This document shows, piece by piece, positions 17,562 through 26,479 of a DNA stretch of 64,000 nt (position 1 is the stretch's first letter; the number at the start of each line of letters is the position of its first letter). Under the pieces are notes generated by a model, which saw nothing but the letters and a program-made list of their open reading frames with translations, was not told where the DNA came from and made no database searches. The translations under genes were made by a program, and so were the position numbers. This DNA is from CAIWHR01 sp963786625 (GTDB lineage: Bacteria; Pseudomonadota; Gammaproteobacteria; Burkholderiales; Casimicrobiaceae): assembly GCA_963786625.1 (NCBI GenBank), contig CAWAZS010000014.1:62001-126000 (forward strand). The letters are read 5' to 3'.

Positions 17562-18525
17562 CGCGAACGATCAAGGTCGCGCTGGCCGGCGCCGGCGCCT
17601 TCGGCACCAAGCACCTCGACGCCATCCGGCTGATCGACGGCGTCGACGTCGTCTCGGTCGTGGGCCGCGAGCTCGGCAAGACGAGGGAGGTTGCGGCGAA
17701 ATACGGGATCGGCCACGTCACCGACAACCTTGCCGACAGCCTCGCGCTGCCGGAGGTCGACGCGGTGATCCTGTGCACGCCGACGCAGCTGCACGCCGCG
17801 CAGGCGATCGCCTGCCTCGAGGCGGGCAAGCACGTCCAGGTCGAGATTCCGCTCGCCGACAGTCTGAAGGACGCGGAAGCGGTCGTGCGCCGCGCGAAGG
17901 AAGCGCGGCAAGGTCGCGATGGTCGGCCACACCCGCCGGTTCAATCCGAGCCACCAGTGGGTCCACCGCCGGATCCTGGCCCGCGAATTCAACGTCCAGC
18001 AGATGGACGTGCAGACGTACTTCTTCCGCCGCACGAACATGAACGCGCTCGGCCAGCCGCGCTCGTGGACCGATCACCTGCTGTGGCATCACGCGGCGCA
18101 CACCGTCGACCTGTTCGCCTGGCAGACGCGCGGCGACGATCGTGGCGGCGAACGCGCTCCAGGGCCCGATCCATCCGGTGCTCGGCATCGCGATGGACAT
18201 GTCGATCCAGCTGAAGTCCGCCACCGGCGCAATCTGCACGCTCTCGCTCTCGTTCAACAACGAGGGGCCGCTCGGCACGTTCTTCCGCTACATCGGCGAC
18301 ACCGGCACCTACATCGCCCGCTACGACGACCTGTACAACGGCAAGGACGAGAAGATCGACGTGTCGAAGGTCGACGTGTCGCTGAACGGCATCGAGCTGC
18401 AGGATCGCGAGTTCTTCGCCGCGATACGCGAGGGCCGCGAGCCCAACGCCAGCGTCGCGCAGGTGCTGCCCTGCTACCGGACGCTCGACGGGCTCGAGCG
18501 GCAGCTCGCGGCCCGGCCGGCCTGA
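17558..18525 (+). CDS. ligC: 4-carboxy-2-hydroxymuconate semialdehyde dehydrogenase (frame broken twice)
   Basis: Gfo/Idh/MocA-family oxidoreductase of about 320 residues. The Rossmann start VALAGAGAFGTKHLDAI binds NADP, AVILCTPTQLHAAQAIACLE and HVQVEIPLADS are the usual second half, and VGHTRRFNPSHQWVH, SWTDHLLWHHAAHTVDLF carry residues conserved in LigC. It oxidises the ring-cleavage product (as its cyclic hemiacetal) to 2-pyrone-4,6-dicarboxylate. Extra bases at about 17909 (GCGCGGCAAGG) and about 18135 (ACGCGCGGCGACG) split the gene into three frames that join cleanly. It overlaps the dioxygenase stop by ATGA. Confidence 0.85.
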
Positions 18526-18557
18526 TCCGCGCCGGCGTCCACACCACGGGAGGCCCG

Positions 18558-18912
18558 ATGACCAGCGACGCACGCAAGCCCGAGATCCCGGGCACCACGC
18601 TCTTCGACGGGGCGATGGCGCGCAAGGGCTACGCGCTCAACAGGATGTGCTATTCGTTCAACTCGGCGGCGAACCGCGAGGCGTTCCTGCGCGACGAGGA
18701 CGCCTACTGCGCGCACGTACGGGCTGAACGAGGCGCAGCGCAGCGCCGTGCGCAACCGCAACGTGCTCGAGCTGATCGCCGCCGGCGGGAACATCTACTA
18801 CCTCGCCAAGCTCGCGGGGATCTTCCACCTCGACGTGCAGGACATCGGCGCCCAGCAGACGGGGATGAGCAAGGACGCGTTCAAGGCGATGCTCGTCGCC
18901 GCAGGGAGATAG
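18558..18912 (+). CDS. Second LigA-like dioxygenase alpha subunit (frame broken once)
   Basis: About 117 residues, the length of a stand-alone LigA. IPGTTLFDGAMARKGYALNR matches the LigA N-terminus, AAGGNIYYLAKL the core helix and QQTGMSKDAFKAML the C-terminal helix. One extra base at about 18715 separates DAYCA from YGLNEAQRS. It would cap the active site of the beta subunit encoded three bases downstream. The sequence is clearly diverged from the alpha domain at 16326, so the pair is probably a paralogue for a related catechol such as gallate or a methylated derivative, rather than a recent duplicate. Confidence 0.75.
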
Positions 18913-18915
18913 ACC

Positions 18916-19785
18916 ATGGCAACCATACTCGGCGCAGTCACGACCTCGCACGTTCCGGCCATCGGCGGGGCGATCGCGAAGGGCCTGCAGCAGGATCCGT
19001 ACTTCAAGCCGTTCTTCGACGGCTTTCCCCCGGTCCACGCGTGGCTCGCCCGCGCGAAGCCGGACGTCGCGGTCGTCTTCTACAACGACCACGGCCTCAA
19101 CTTCTTCCTCGACAAGCTGCCCACGTTCGCGGTGGGCGCCGCGCCCGAATACCGCAACGCCGACGAGGGCTGGGGCATCCCGACGGTGCGGCCGTTCAAG
19201 GGCGATCCGGCGCTCTCCTGGCATCTGATCGAATCGCTGGTCGCCGACGAGTTCGACATCACGATGTGCCAGGAAATGCTCGTCGACCACGCGCTCACGC
19301 TGCCGATGGCGCTGCTGTGGCCGGGCGGCGGCGAGTGGCCGGTGCGCATCGTGCCCATCGCGATGAACCACGTCCAGCACCCGCTGCCCTCGCTCGCCCG
19401 CAGCTACCGGCTCGGCCAGGCCGTGGGCCGCGCGCTCGACGCCTGGGACGAGAACGCCCGCGTCGTCGTGCTGGGCACCGGCGGACTGTCGCACCAGCTC
19501 GACGGCCAGCGCGCCGGCTTCATCAACAAGGCCTTCGACCTGATGTGCATGGACGCGATCGTCGACGATCCGGAAAGGCTCACCCGCTACTCGATGCCGG
19601 ACCTCGTCCGCGAGGCGGGTGCGCAGGGCACCGAGCTCATGACCTGGATGGCGGCGCGCGGCGCGCTGACCGGCAGCGTGAGCAAAGTCCACTCGAACTA
19701 CCACATCCCGATTTCGAACACCGCGGCGGCGCTGATGGTGCTGGAGAATCGGGCGCAGGCAGCCATGCGGACTCGCGCAGCGTGA
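18916..19785 (+). CDS. Second class III extradiol dioxygenase beta subunit, LigB-like
   Basis: Protein of 289 residues. Iron ligands are His12 (TSHVP), His58 (YNDH) and Glu239 (GAQGTE), and the catalytic base is His192 (GGLSHQL), so it should be active. Compared with the beta domain at 16326 it lacks the SAF and PPPSG segments and ends KVHSNYHIPISNTAAALM, a tail I associate with gallate and related dioxygenases. With the alpha subunit at 18558 it forms a second ring-cleavage enzyme in the same operon. Substrate assignment is inference; gallate, 3-O-methylgallate or protocatechuate itself are all possible. Confidence 0.8.
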   Translation: MATILGAVTTSHVPAIGGAIAKGLQQDPYFKPFFDGFPPVHAWLARAKPDVAVVFYNDHGLNFFLDKLPTFAVGAAPEYRNADEGWGIPTVRPFKGDPALSWHLIESLVADEFDITMCQEMLVDHALTLPMALLWPGGGEWPVRIVPIAMNHVQHPLPSLARSYRLGQAVGRALDAWDENARVVVLGTGGLSHQLDGQRAGFINKAFDLMCMDAIVDDPERLTRYSMPDLVREAGAQGTELMTWMAARGALTGSVSKVHSNYHIPISNTAAALMVLENRAQAAMRTRAA

Positions 19786-19834
19786 TCGGCGCAGCGGGCA
19801 GTCCGAACCCTTGACCTACCCAACCGGAGGAACC

Positions 19835-21021
19835 ATGAACCAACCCTTCCCGACCTCGCGCCGCAGGATTCTGCAGCGCTTCACCGCCGCGATCCTGCTC
19901 GGCTGGCTGCCGGTCGCGGCATTCGCCGCCGATCCGCTGAAGATCGGCCTCATCCTGCCGCTCACCGGTCCGTTCGCGTCGACCGGCAAGCAGATCGAGG
20001 CAGCCTGCCGGCTCTACATGGCGAAGACCGGCGACACCGTCGCCGGACGCAAGGTCGAGCTGATCGTGAAGGACGACACGGGGCTCGCGCCCGAGACGAC
20101 CAAGCGCATCGCGCAGGAGATGGTCGTGCAGGACAAGGTCACCGTGCTCGCCGGCTTCGGCCTCACGCCGCTCGCGCTGGCGGCGGCGCCGGTCGCCACC
20201 GAGGCGAAGGTGCCGATGATCGTGATGGCGGCGGCGACCGCGATGATCCCGACGCGCTCGCCGTTCATCGTGCGCGCGAACTTCACGCTGCCGCAGGTCA
20301 CGGCGCCGATCGCCGAGTGGGCGCTCAAGAACAGGATCAAGCGCGTCGTCACGATGGTCACCGACTACGGCCCGGGGCTCGACGCCGAGAAGACCTTCCA
20401 GGCGGTGTTCAAGGCGGGCGGTGGCGAGATCGTCGAGGCGATCCGCACGCCGTTGCGCAATCCCGACTATGCGCCGTTCCTGCAGCGTGCGAAGGACGCG
20501 AAGCCCGACGCGCTGTTCGTGTTCGTGCCCTCCGGCGAAGGCCTCGCGGTGATGAAGCAGTTCGACGAGCGCGGATTGAAGCAGGCCGGCATCCGGATGA
20601 TCGGAACGGGCGACGTCACCGACGACGACCTGCTCGAGACCATGGGCGCCCCGGCGGTGGGCGTCATCACCTCGTTCCACTACTCGGCGGCGCACGACTC
20701 GCCCGAGAACAAGGCGTACGTCGATTCGTTCATGAAGGCCAACAACGGGAATGCGCCCGAACTTCCACTCGCTCGGCGGCTACGACGGGATGCACCTGAT
20801 CTACGAGGCGGTGAAGAAGGCGGGCCCGAATGCCACGCGGCGAGCAGCTGGTCGAGGCGATGAAGGGCCAGAAGTGGGTGAGCCCGCGCGGGCCGATATC
20901 GATCGACCCGGCGACGCGCCAGCCGATCCAGAACGTCTACCTGCGCGAAGTGAAGATGGTCAACGGCAAGCCGTGGAACGTCGAGTTCGACAAGTTCGAG
21001 AACGTGAAGGACCCAGGCTGA
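19835..21021 (+). CDS. Periplasmic binding protein of HAAT/Liv-type ABC importer (frame broken twice)
   Basis: Roughly 394 residues, starting at an ATG behind CGGAGG. A twin-Arg-like basic stretch and hydrophobic core end at AFAADP, a signal peptide. LKIGLILPLTGPFASTGKQI opens the type I binding-protein fold, and VYLREVKMVNGKPWNVEFDK closes it. One extra base at about 20756 separates NNGNAP from FHSLGGYDGMHL, and another at about 20835 separates GPNAT from GEQLVEAM. Position inside the aromatic operon and kinship with ligand proteins for aromatic acids suggest 4-hydroxybenzoate, protocatechuate or a lignin-derived acid as the cargo. Confidence 0.8.
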
Positions 21022-21047
21022 TCGCATTCTCGCTGAGGCGCGGCGCC

Positions 21048-21914
21048 ATGATCGGCAACCTGATCGGCGTGCTGTTCGACGGCGTCGCCTACGGCAGCCT
21101 GCTGTTCGTCATCAGCATCGGGCTCTCGGTGACGATGGGCCTGATGAACTTCGTCAACCTCGCGCATGGCGCGTTCGCGATGCTGGGCGGCTACGCCTGC
21201 GCGGTGCTGATGACGCGCGCGGGCGTGCCGTTCCTGGCGAGCCTGCCGGTGGCGTTCGTGGTCTCGGCGCTGGCCGGGATCGTGCTGGAGCGCACGCTCT
21301 ACCAGCGGCTCTACAAGGCTCCGCACCTCGACCAGGTGATGTTCTCGATCGGACTCGTGTTCATGTCGGTCGCGGCCGCGACCTGGTTCTTCGGGCCTTC
21401 GCAGCAGCCCGTGCGGCTGCCCGATTTCCTGCGCGGCCAGGTGCGCGTGCTCGGGCTGGACCTGGGCACCTACCGGATCTTCCTCATCGGCGTGGTCGTC
21501 CTCATCACGATCGTGCTGCACCTGCTGCTCGTGAAGACGCGCTTCGGCGCGCAGGTGCGCGCCTCGGTCGACAACGCGGTGGCCGCCGCCGGACTCGGCA
21601 TCGACGTCAACCGCGTCTTCGGCGTGACCTTCGCGCTGGGTTCGGGGCTCGCGGGCCTCGGCGGCGGCCTGGGCATCGACGTGCTCGGGCTCGACCCGAC
21701 GTTCCCGCTCAAGTACATGGTGTACTTCCTGCTCGTGGTCGCGATCGGCGGCGCCGGCACGATCAAGGGCGGCCTCGTCGCCGCGATGATCCTCGGCATC
21801 TGCGACGTCGCCGGCAAGTACTACGTGCCCCAGATCGGCTCGTTCATCATCTACGTGCTGATGGTCGCGCTGATGATCGTCTTCCCGGCCGGGCTGTACG
21901 GGCGTCGGGTGTGA
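21048..21914 (+). CDS. ABC importer permease, LivH-like
   Basis: Inner-membrane permease of 288 residues with about eight hydrophobic segments. LIGVLFDGVAYGSLLFVISI and GLSVTMGLMNFVNLAHGAFA are the LivH signature, and VAIGGAGTIKGGLVAAMI near residue 230 is the loop that contacts the ATPases. It pairs with the LivM-like permease at 22122. It starts 26 bases after the binding-protein stop, so co-transcription is likely. No frame break. Confidence 0.85.
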   Translation: MIGNLIGVLFDGVAYGSLLFVISIGLSVTMGLMNFVNLAHGAFAMLGGYACAVLMTRAGVPFLASLPVAFVVSALAGIVLERTLYQRLYKAPHLDQVMFSIGLVFMSVAAATWFFGPSQQPVRLPDFLRGQVRVLGLDLGTYRIFLIGVVVLITIVLHLLLVKTRFGAQVRASVDNAVAAAGLGIDVNRVFGVTFALGSGLAGLGGGLGIDVLGLDPTFPLKYMVYFLLVVAIGGAGTIKGGLVAAMILGICDVAGKYYVPQIGSFIIYVLMVALMIVFPAGLYGRRV

Positions 21915-21964
21915 GGCGTTCTGCGTCACCCCGGGGAGCAAGGGTCGCGCGAGGTGCCGCGGTC

Positions 21965-22029
21965 GTGGGTCCGGCTTCAGCCGGACGCTTCCAGCCGCAC
22001 GGGCGCAAGCCGCCTGAAGGCGGCCCCAC
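21965..22029. repeat. REP-like palindrome pair (locus 1)
   Basis: The left half is GTGGGT followed by CCGGCTTCAGCCGG; the right half is GCCGCCTGAAGGCGGC followed by CCCAC. The outer GTGGG and CCCAC are inverted, giving a bracketed double hairpin. It lies in the 207-base gap between the two permease genes of one operon. The same two halves recur at 30754-30988 and 34546-34608. Confidence 0.8.
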
Positions 22030-22121
22030 GCCGTGTGGCGACGCATGAGCGCCGCCGGGCCGTCCCAAGGCGCTCATTGCTCCCTCTCGGAGGGAAGGCG
22101 CGCAGCGCCAAGGGTGCCCCA

Positions 22122-23093
22122 GTGAGCGCCGCGACCGCGCCACAGCTTCCCGCCGATCGCTGGCGCGCGCTCGAGATCGTCTTCTGGATCGCCGCGCTCG
22201 CGGCGTTCTTCGCGTTTCCGCAGCACCGCGTGCTCGGGAGCCAGATCCTGATCACGGGACTGTTCGCGGTGACGCTCGATCTCATCCTCGGCTACGCGGG
22301 CATCGTGTCGCTCGGGCATGCCGCCTTCTTCGGCATCGGGGCGTACGTGGCCGGGCTGCTTGCGGTCCATGGCTGGGGCGAGCCGTTGAGCGGCCTCGTC
22401 GTCGCCGGCGCGGCCGGCGCGCTCGTCGGCTATGCGACGAGCTTCCTGGTCGTGCGCGGCTCGGACCTGGCGCGCCTGATGGTGACGCTGGGCATCGGGC
22501 TGATGCTGTACGAGGTCGCCAACCAGGCCGCCTTCATCACCGGCGGCGCCGACGGCCTGTCCGGCGTCACGATGGGCAAGCTGTTCGGCGTCTTCGCGTT
22601 CGACCTGCGCGGCAACACCGCCTATCTTTACAGCCTCGCCGTGCTGTTCCTGCTGTTCGTGGCGGCCCGCCGCATCGTCAATTCGCCGTTCGGCCTTTCG
22701 CTGCGCGGTGTCCGCGAGAACGTGACCCGGATGCCCGCGATCGGCGCGCCGGTGACGCGCCGGCTGATCGCCATCTACACCGTCAGCGCGGCGATGGCGG
22801 GCGTCGCCGGAGGGCTGCTCGCCCAGACCACCCAGTTCGTGGGCCTCGACGTGTTCGGCTTTCCGCGATCGGCCGACCTGATGATCATGCTGGTGCTGGG
22901 CGGCGCCGGCCGGCTCTACGGGGGACTCGTCGGCACGACCGTGTTCATGCTCGCGCACCATTATCTGTCGGACCTCAATCCGATCTACTGGCAGTTCTGG
23001 CTGGGTCTCCTCCTGGTGGTCGTCGTGCTCTACGGACGCGGCGGCATCCTGGGCGCGCTCGACGGCCTCCCTGCTCGGATCAGAGGCAGGTGA
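22122..23093 (+). CDS. ABC importer permease, LivM-like
   Basis: Inner-membrane protein of 323 residues. TLDLILGYAGIVSLGHAAFF around residue 45 is the LivM hallmark, and VLGGAGRLYGGLVGTTVFML is the coupling loop. Eight or more hydrophobic segments are visible. The start is taken as the GTG at 22122, just before VSAATAPQLPADRW, because no ATG is better placed; a REP pair separates it from the LivH-like gene. The end overlaps the next gene (ATG within GTGATG). With its partner it forms the transmembrane channel. Confidence 0.85.
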   Translation: MSAATAPQLPADRWRALEIVFWIAALAAFFAFPQHRVLGSQILITGLFAVTLDLILGYAGIVSLGHAAFFGIGAYVAGLLAVHGWGEPLSGLVVAGAAGALVGYATSFLVVRGSDLARLMVTLGIGLMLYEVANQAAFITGGADGLSGVTMGKLFGVFAFDLRGNTAYLYSLAVLFLLFVAARRIVNSPFGLSLRGVRENVTRMPAIGAPVTRRLIAIYTVSAAMAGVAGGLLAQTTQFVGLDVFGFPRSADLMIMLVLGGAGRLYGGLVGTTVFMLAHHYLSDLNPIYWQFWLGLLLVVVVLYGRGGILGALDGLPARIRGR

Positions 23094-23849
23094 TGGTGAC
23101 GGCGGCATTGCGCACGTCCGGGCTGTCGAAGCAGTTCGGCGCGTTCAAGGCGGCGAGCGATGTCACGCTCGCGTTCCCGCAAGGCGTGCGGCATGCCTTG
23201 ATCGGCCCGAATGGCGCCGGCAAGACGACGATCATCAACCTGCTCACGGGCGCCCTCGTTCCGACCTCGGGCGACGTGTTCCTCGGCGACGAGCGGATCA
23301 CCGCGCTGCCGCAGCACCAGCGCGTCAAGCTGGGCATGACGCGCACGTTCCAGATCAACACGCTGTTTGCCGGGTTGACGGTCCTGGAGTCGGTCGTGCT
23401 CGCGGTCTGCGAGCGGAAGGGACGGGCGGGCATCTGGCACCGCACCGTGGCGCAGCAGCACGACGAGACCGCCGAGGCGCTCGGCATTGCTGGACATGCT
23501 GCGGCTTGCCGCGGAGGCGAACGAGCTCACGAAGAACCTGCCCTACGGCAAGCAACGCCTGGTCGAGATCGCGCTCGCGCTCGCGACGCGCCCGCGGATC
23601 CTGCTCCTGGACGAGCCGGCCGCCGGCATCCCGGCAGCGGAGAGCGCCGAGCTCTTCGGCGTGATCGCGGCGCTGCCGAAGGACGTCACCATCCTGTTCA
23701 TCGAGCACGACATGGAGCTCGTGTTCCGCTTCGCCGAGCGAATCACCGTGCTCGTGGGGGGCAAGGTGCTCGTGGAAGGCACTCCCGCCGAGATCGCGGC
23801 CGACCCCCGCGTGCGCGAGGTCTACCTGGGCGAGGCGCAGCATGGCTGA
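23093..23849 (+). CDS. ABC importer ATPase, LivG-like (frame broken once)
   Basis: About 251 residues. Walker A is GPNGAGKTT near residue 40, the signature region reads TKNLPYGKQRLVEIALALAT, Walker B is ILLLDEPAAG, and the H-loop is FIEHDMELVF. This order and the LPYGKQR variant of the signature are typical for LivG. An extra base at about 23487 (GCGCTCGGCATTG) splits EALG from LLDMLRLAAEANE. It energises import through the LivHM pair. The 3' end overlaps the LivF-like gene by eight bases. Confidence 0.85.
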
Positions 23850-24543
23850 GCTGCTGGCGGTCGAGGGCCTCACCGCGGGCTACGGCGAGGCCACCGTGCT
23901 CGAGGACGTCGCGCTGACGATGGATGAGGGCGACAGCCTCGCGCTGCTCGGGCGCAACGGGATGGGCAAGACCACGCTGCTCGTGACGCTGATGGGGCTC
24001 ACCCGGATGCGCGGCGGCGCGCTGCGCTGGCGCGGCGCGGACCTCGCCGCGATGCCGACGCACCGGCGCAGCCGCGCCGGCATCGGCTGGGTGCCGCAGG
24101 AGCGCTTCATGTTCGCCTCGCTCACCGTCGAGGAGCACCTCACCGCGGTCGCGCGGCCGGGGCCGTGGACCGTGCCGCGCGTCTACGAGATCTTCCCGCG
24201 ACTGGCCGAGCGGCGCGCGAATTTCGGCAACCAGCTCTCCGGCGGCGAGCAGCAGATGCTCGCGATCGGCCGCGCACTCATGGTCAATCCGGCGCTGCTG
24301 CTCCTCGACGAGCCGATGGAGGGGCTCGCGCCGATCATCGTCCAGGAGCTGATGGGGGTGATCCGCGAGCTCGTCGAGGACGGCGGCATGGCGGTGATCG
24401 TCGTCGAGCAGCACGCGAAGCTGGCGCTCGCGCTGACCCGCCAGGCGATCGTGCTCGAGCGTGGACGCGTCGTTCACCGCGCGCCGAGCGAGATGCTCGC
24501 GCGCGACCCGGACACGCTGCACCGCCTGGTGGCGGTGGCATGA
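23842..24543 (+). CDS. ABC importer ATPase, LivF-like
   Basis: Protein of 233 residues with Walker A GRNGMGKTT, LivF-type Q-loop region GIGWVPQERFMFASLTVEEH, signature NQLSGGEQQMLAIGRAL, Walker B LLLLDEPMEGLAP and H-loop VVEQHAK. The NGMGKTT form of the P-loop is characteristic of LivF as opposed to LivG. It forms the ATPase heterodimer with the upstream protein. Intact frame; last gene of the transporter. Confidence 0.9.
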   Translation: MAELLAVEGLTAGYGEATVLEDVALTMDEGDSLALLGRNGMGKTTLLVTLMGLTRMRGGALRWRGADLAAMPTHRRSRAGIGWVPQERFMFASLTVEEHLTAVARPGPWTVPRVYEIFPRLAERRANFGNQLSGGEQQMLAIGRALMVNPALLLLDEPMEGLAPIIVQELMGVIRELVEDGGMAVIVVEQHAKLALALTRQAIVLERGRVVHRAPSEMLARDPDTLHRLVAVA

Positions 24544-24591
24544 TGCGGTGAGCTTCGGCCAACCGCGGGCAGCAAGCGAGGCAGAGCGACG

Positions 24592-25180
24592 ATGAAATCG
24601 ATTCGGATCATCCAGGACGAGCACCGCTCGATCACGGCGGTCATCGAGGGCCTGCGCCATGTGCTCGCGGACATCGACGCCGGGCGCATGGCGCCGGATT
24701 TCGACCTGCTCTACGCGATGTTCCGCTACATCGAGGCGTTCCCCGAGCGGCTGCACCATCCGAAGGAGGACGACTTTCTCTTCGCGCGGCTGCAAGCTGC
24801 GGCGCCCGGACGCGGCGCCGCTCCTCGACCGGCTGCACGCCGAGCACGAGCAGGGACGCGTCAAGTTCGCGGAGCTCAAGGCGGCGCTGGACGAGTACCA
24901 TCGCGATGCGAAGACCCTCCCGTCCTTCGTCGAGCGCGTCGAGCGCTACTCGCACTTTCACTGGCTGCACATGCGCCGCGAGGAGGACGAGGTGCTTCCG
25001 CTGGCGGCCGCGGCGCTGACCGCGGAGGACTGGGCGGGGATCGACGCGGCGTTCGCGTCGAACAGCGATCCGGTCGTCGGCATCTCGGCCACCCGCGAGT
25101 TCCGGACGCTGTTCCGGCGCATCGTCGCGCTCGCCCCGCCGCCGCTCGGCGTGGGGCCGGAGGCGCCCGGGCGCAAGTGA
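24592..25180 (+). CDS. Hemerythrin-like HHE protein (frame broken once)
   Basis: About 195 residues, four-helix hemerythrin-fold protein. Iron-binding positions are visible: His in IIQDEHRSI, HHPKEDDFLF (His-x3-Glu), RLHAEHEQGR, and HWLHMRREEDEVLPL. These di-iron proteins bind oxygen, nitric oxide or peroxide, or act as sensors. One extra base near 24795 (CGGCTGCAAGCTG) joins FARL to KLRRPDAAPLLD. It lies between the importer and pobA, whose flavoprotein hydroxylase uses oxygen, so an oxygen-handling role in the pathway is conceivable, but this is only inference from position. Confidence 0.75.
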
Positions 25181-25243
25181 GCGGATCCGTCGCGCGGCGC
25201 GAAGCCGGCGCGTGACGCGCAGTCGAACAGGGAGTGAGTTGCC

Positions 25244-26419
25244 ATGCGCACCCAAGTCGCCATCATCGGCGCCGGCCCGTCCGGTCTGCTGCTCGGGCAG
25301 CTGCTGCACGGCGCCGGGATCGACAACGTGATCCTCGAGCGGCACACGCGGCGAGTACGTGCTCGCGCGCATCCGCGCCGGCGTCCTCGAGCAGGGGGCC
25401 GTCGCGATGCTCGACGAAGCCGGCGTCGGCGCGCGACTGCACGCGGAGGGTCTCGTGCATCAGGGCATCGAGATCTCGTGGGCCGGCGGCCGCCACCGCG
25501 TCGATCTGAACGGGCTCACCGGCGGGAAGAACGTGGTCATCTACGGCCAGACCGAGGTCACCCGCGACCTGATGGCCGCGCGCGCGGCGAGCGGCGGCCT
25601 CTCCGTCTACGAGGCGGAGGACGTCACCGTGCACGGGTTCGACGGCGCTCATCCGGTCGTGCGGTACCGCACCGGCGGCGAGGTCCGCGAGCTCGCGTGC
25701 GACTTCATCGCCGGCTGCGACGGCTATCACGGCGTCTGCCGGCCGAGCGTCCCCGCCTCCGCCATCACGGCCTACGAGCGGGTGTACCCGTTCGGCTGGC
25801 TGGGACTGCTCTCCGACACGCCGCCGGTCTCGGACGAGCTCATCTACGTCTCGCACGAGCGCGGCTTCGCCCTGTGCAGCATGCGCAGCCACACGCGCAG
25901 CCGCTACTACCTCCAGTGCACGCTCGCCGAGCGCGTCGAGGAATGGCCGGACGAGCGATTCTGGGCGGAGCTGAGGAGGCGTCTCGATGCCCGCGCCGCG
26001 GCAACGCTCGTCACCGGTCCGTCGATCGAGAAGAGCATCGCGCCGCTGCGCAGCTTCGTCGCCGAGCCCATGCGCTTCGGGCGGCTCTTCCTTGCCGGCG
26101 ACGCGGCGCATATCGTGCCGCCGACCGGCGCCAAGGGCCTGAACCTCGCGGCGAGCGACGTGCGCTATCTGTTCGACGGCCTCGTCGAGCACTATCGCGA
26201 ACGGCCGCTCGCGCGGGCTCGACGCCTATTCGGAGCGCGCGCTCAAGCGCATATGGAAGGCGGAGCGCTTCTCGTGGTGGATGACGATGCTCCTGCATCG
26301 CCTTCCCGACCATGGCGCGTTCGGCGACAAGATCCAGCAGGCCGAGCTCGACTACCTGTTCAGCTCGCGTGCGGCGCTGACCGCGCTGGCGGAGAACTAC
26401 GTCGGCCTGCCCTATTGAG
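25244..26419 (+). CDS. pobA: 4-hydroxybenzoate 3-monooxygenase (frame broken twice)
   Basis: FAD-dependent aromatic hydroxylase, about 391 residues as in known PobA. The dinucleotide motif GAGPSG is at residues 9-14, EYVLARIRAGVLEQG is the near-invariant PobA helix, FIAGCDGYHGVCR is the DG motif and LFLAGDAAHIVPPTGAKGLN binds the FAD ribityl chain. It converts 4-hydroxybenzoate to protocatechuate with NADPH and O2, feeding the operon upstream. Extra bases at about 25355 (ACACGCGGCGAG) and about 26212 (CTCGCGCGGGCTC) break it into three frames that rejoin exactly. Presumably co-transcribed with the lig genes. Confidence 0.9.
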
Positions 26420-26479
26420 GGCGGATCGCGCGCACCGTCCGCGCCGGCCTGCGCCGGCGGGAATTTCTGGAGACGATCG

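Noticed and set aside
19500..19785. Loss of the iron-ligand Glu in the second LigB (INKAFD instead of INKEFD)
   Set aside because: Counting residues places the Fe ligand at GAQGTE (Glu239), equal to Glu242 of LigB, which is intact.
13547..26419. Programmed ribosomal frameshifting as cause of the many frame breaks
   Set aside because: No shared slippery heptamer or downstream structure is evident, sites differ, and such use is unknown for these enzymes.
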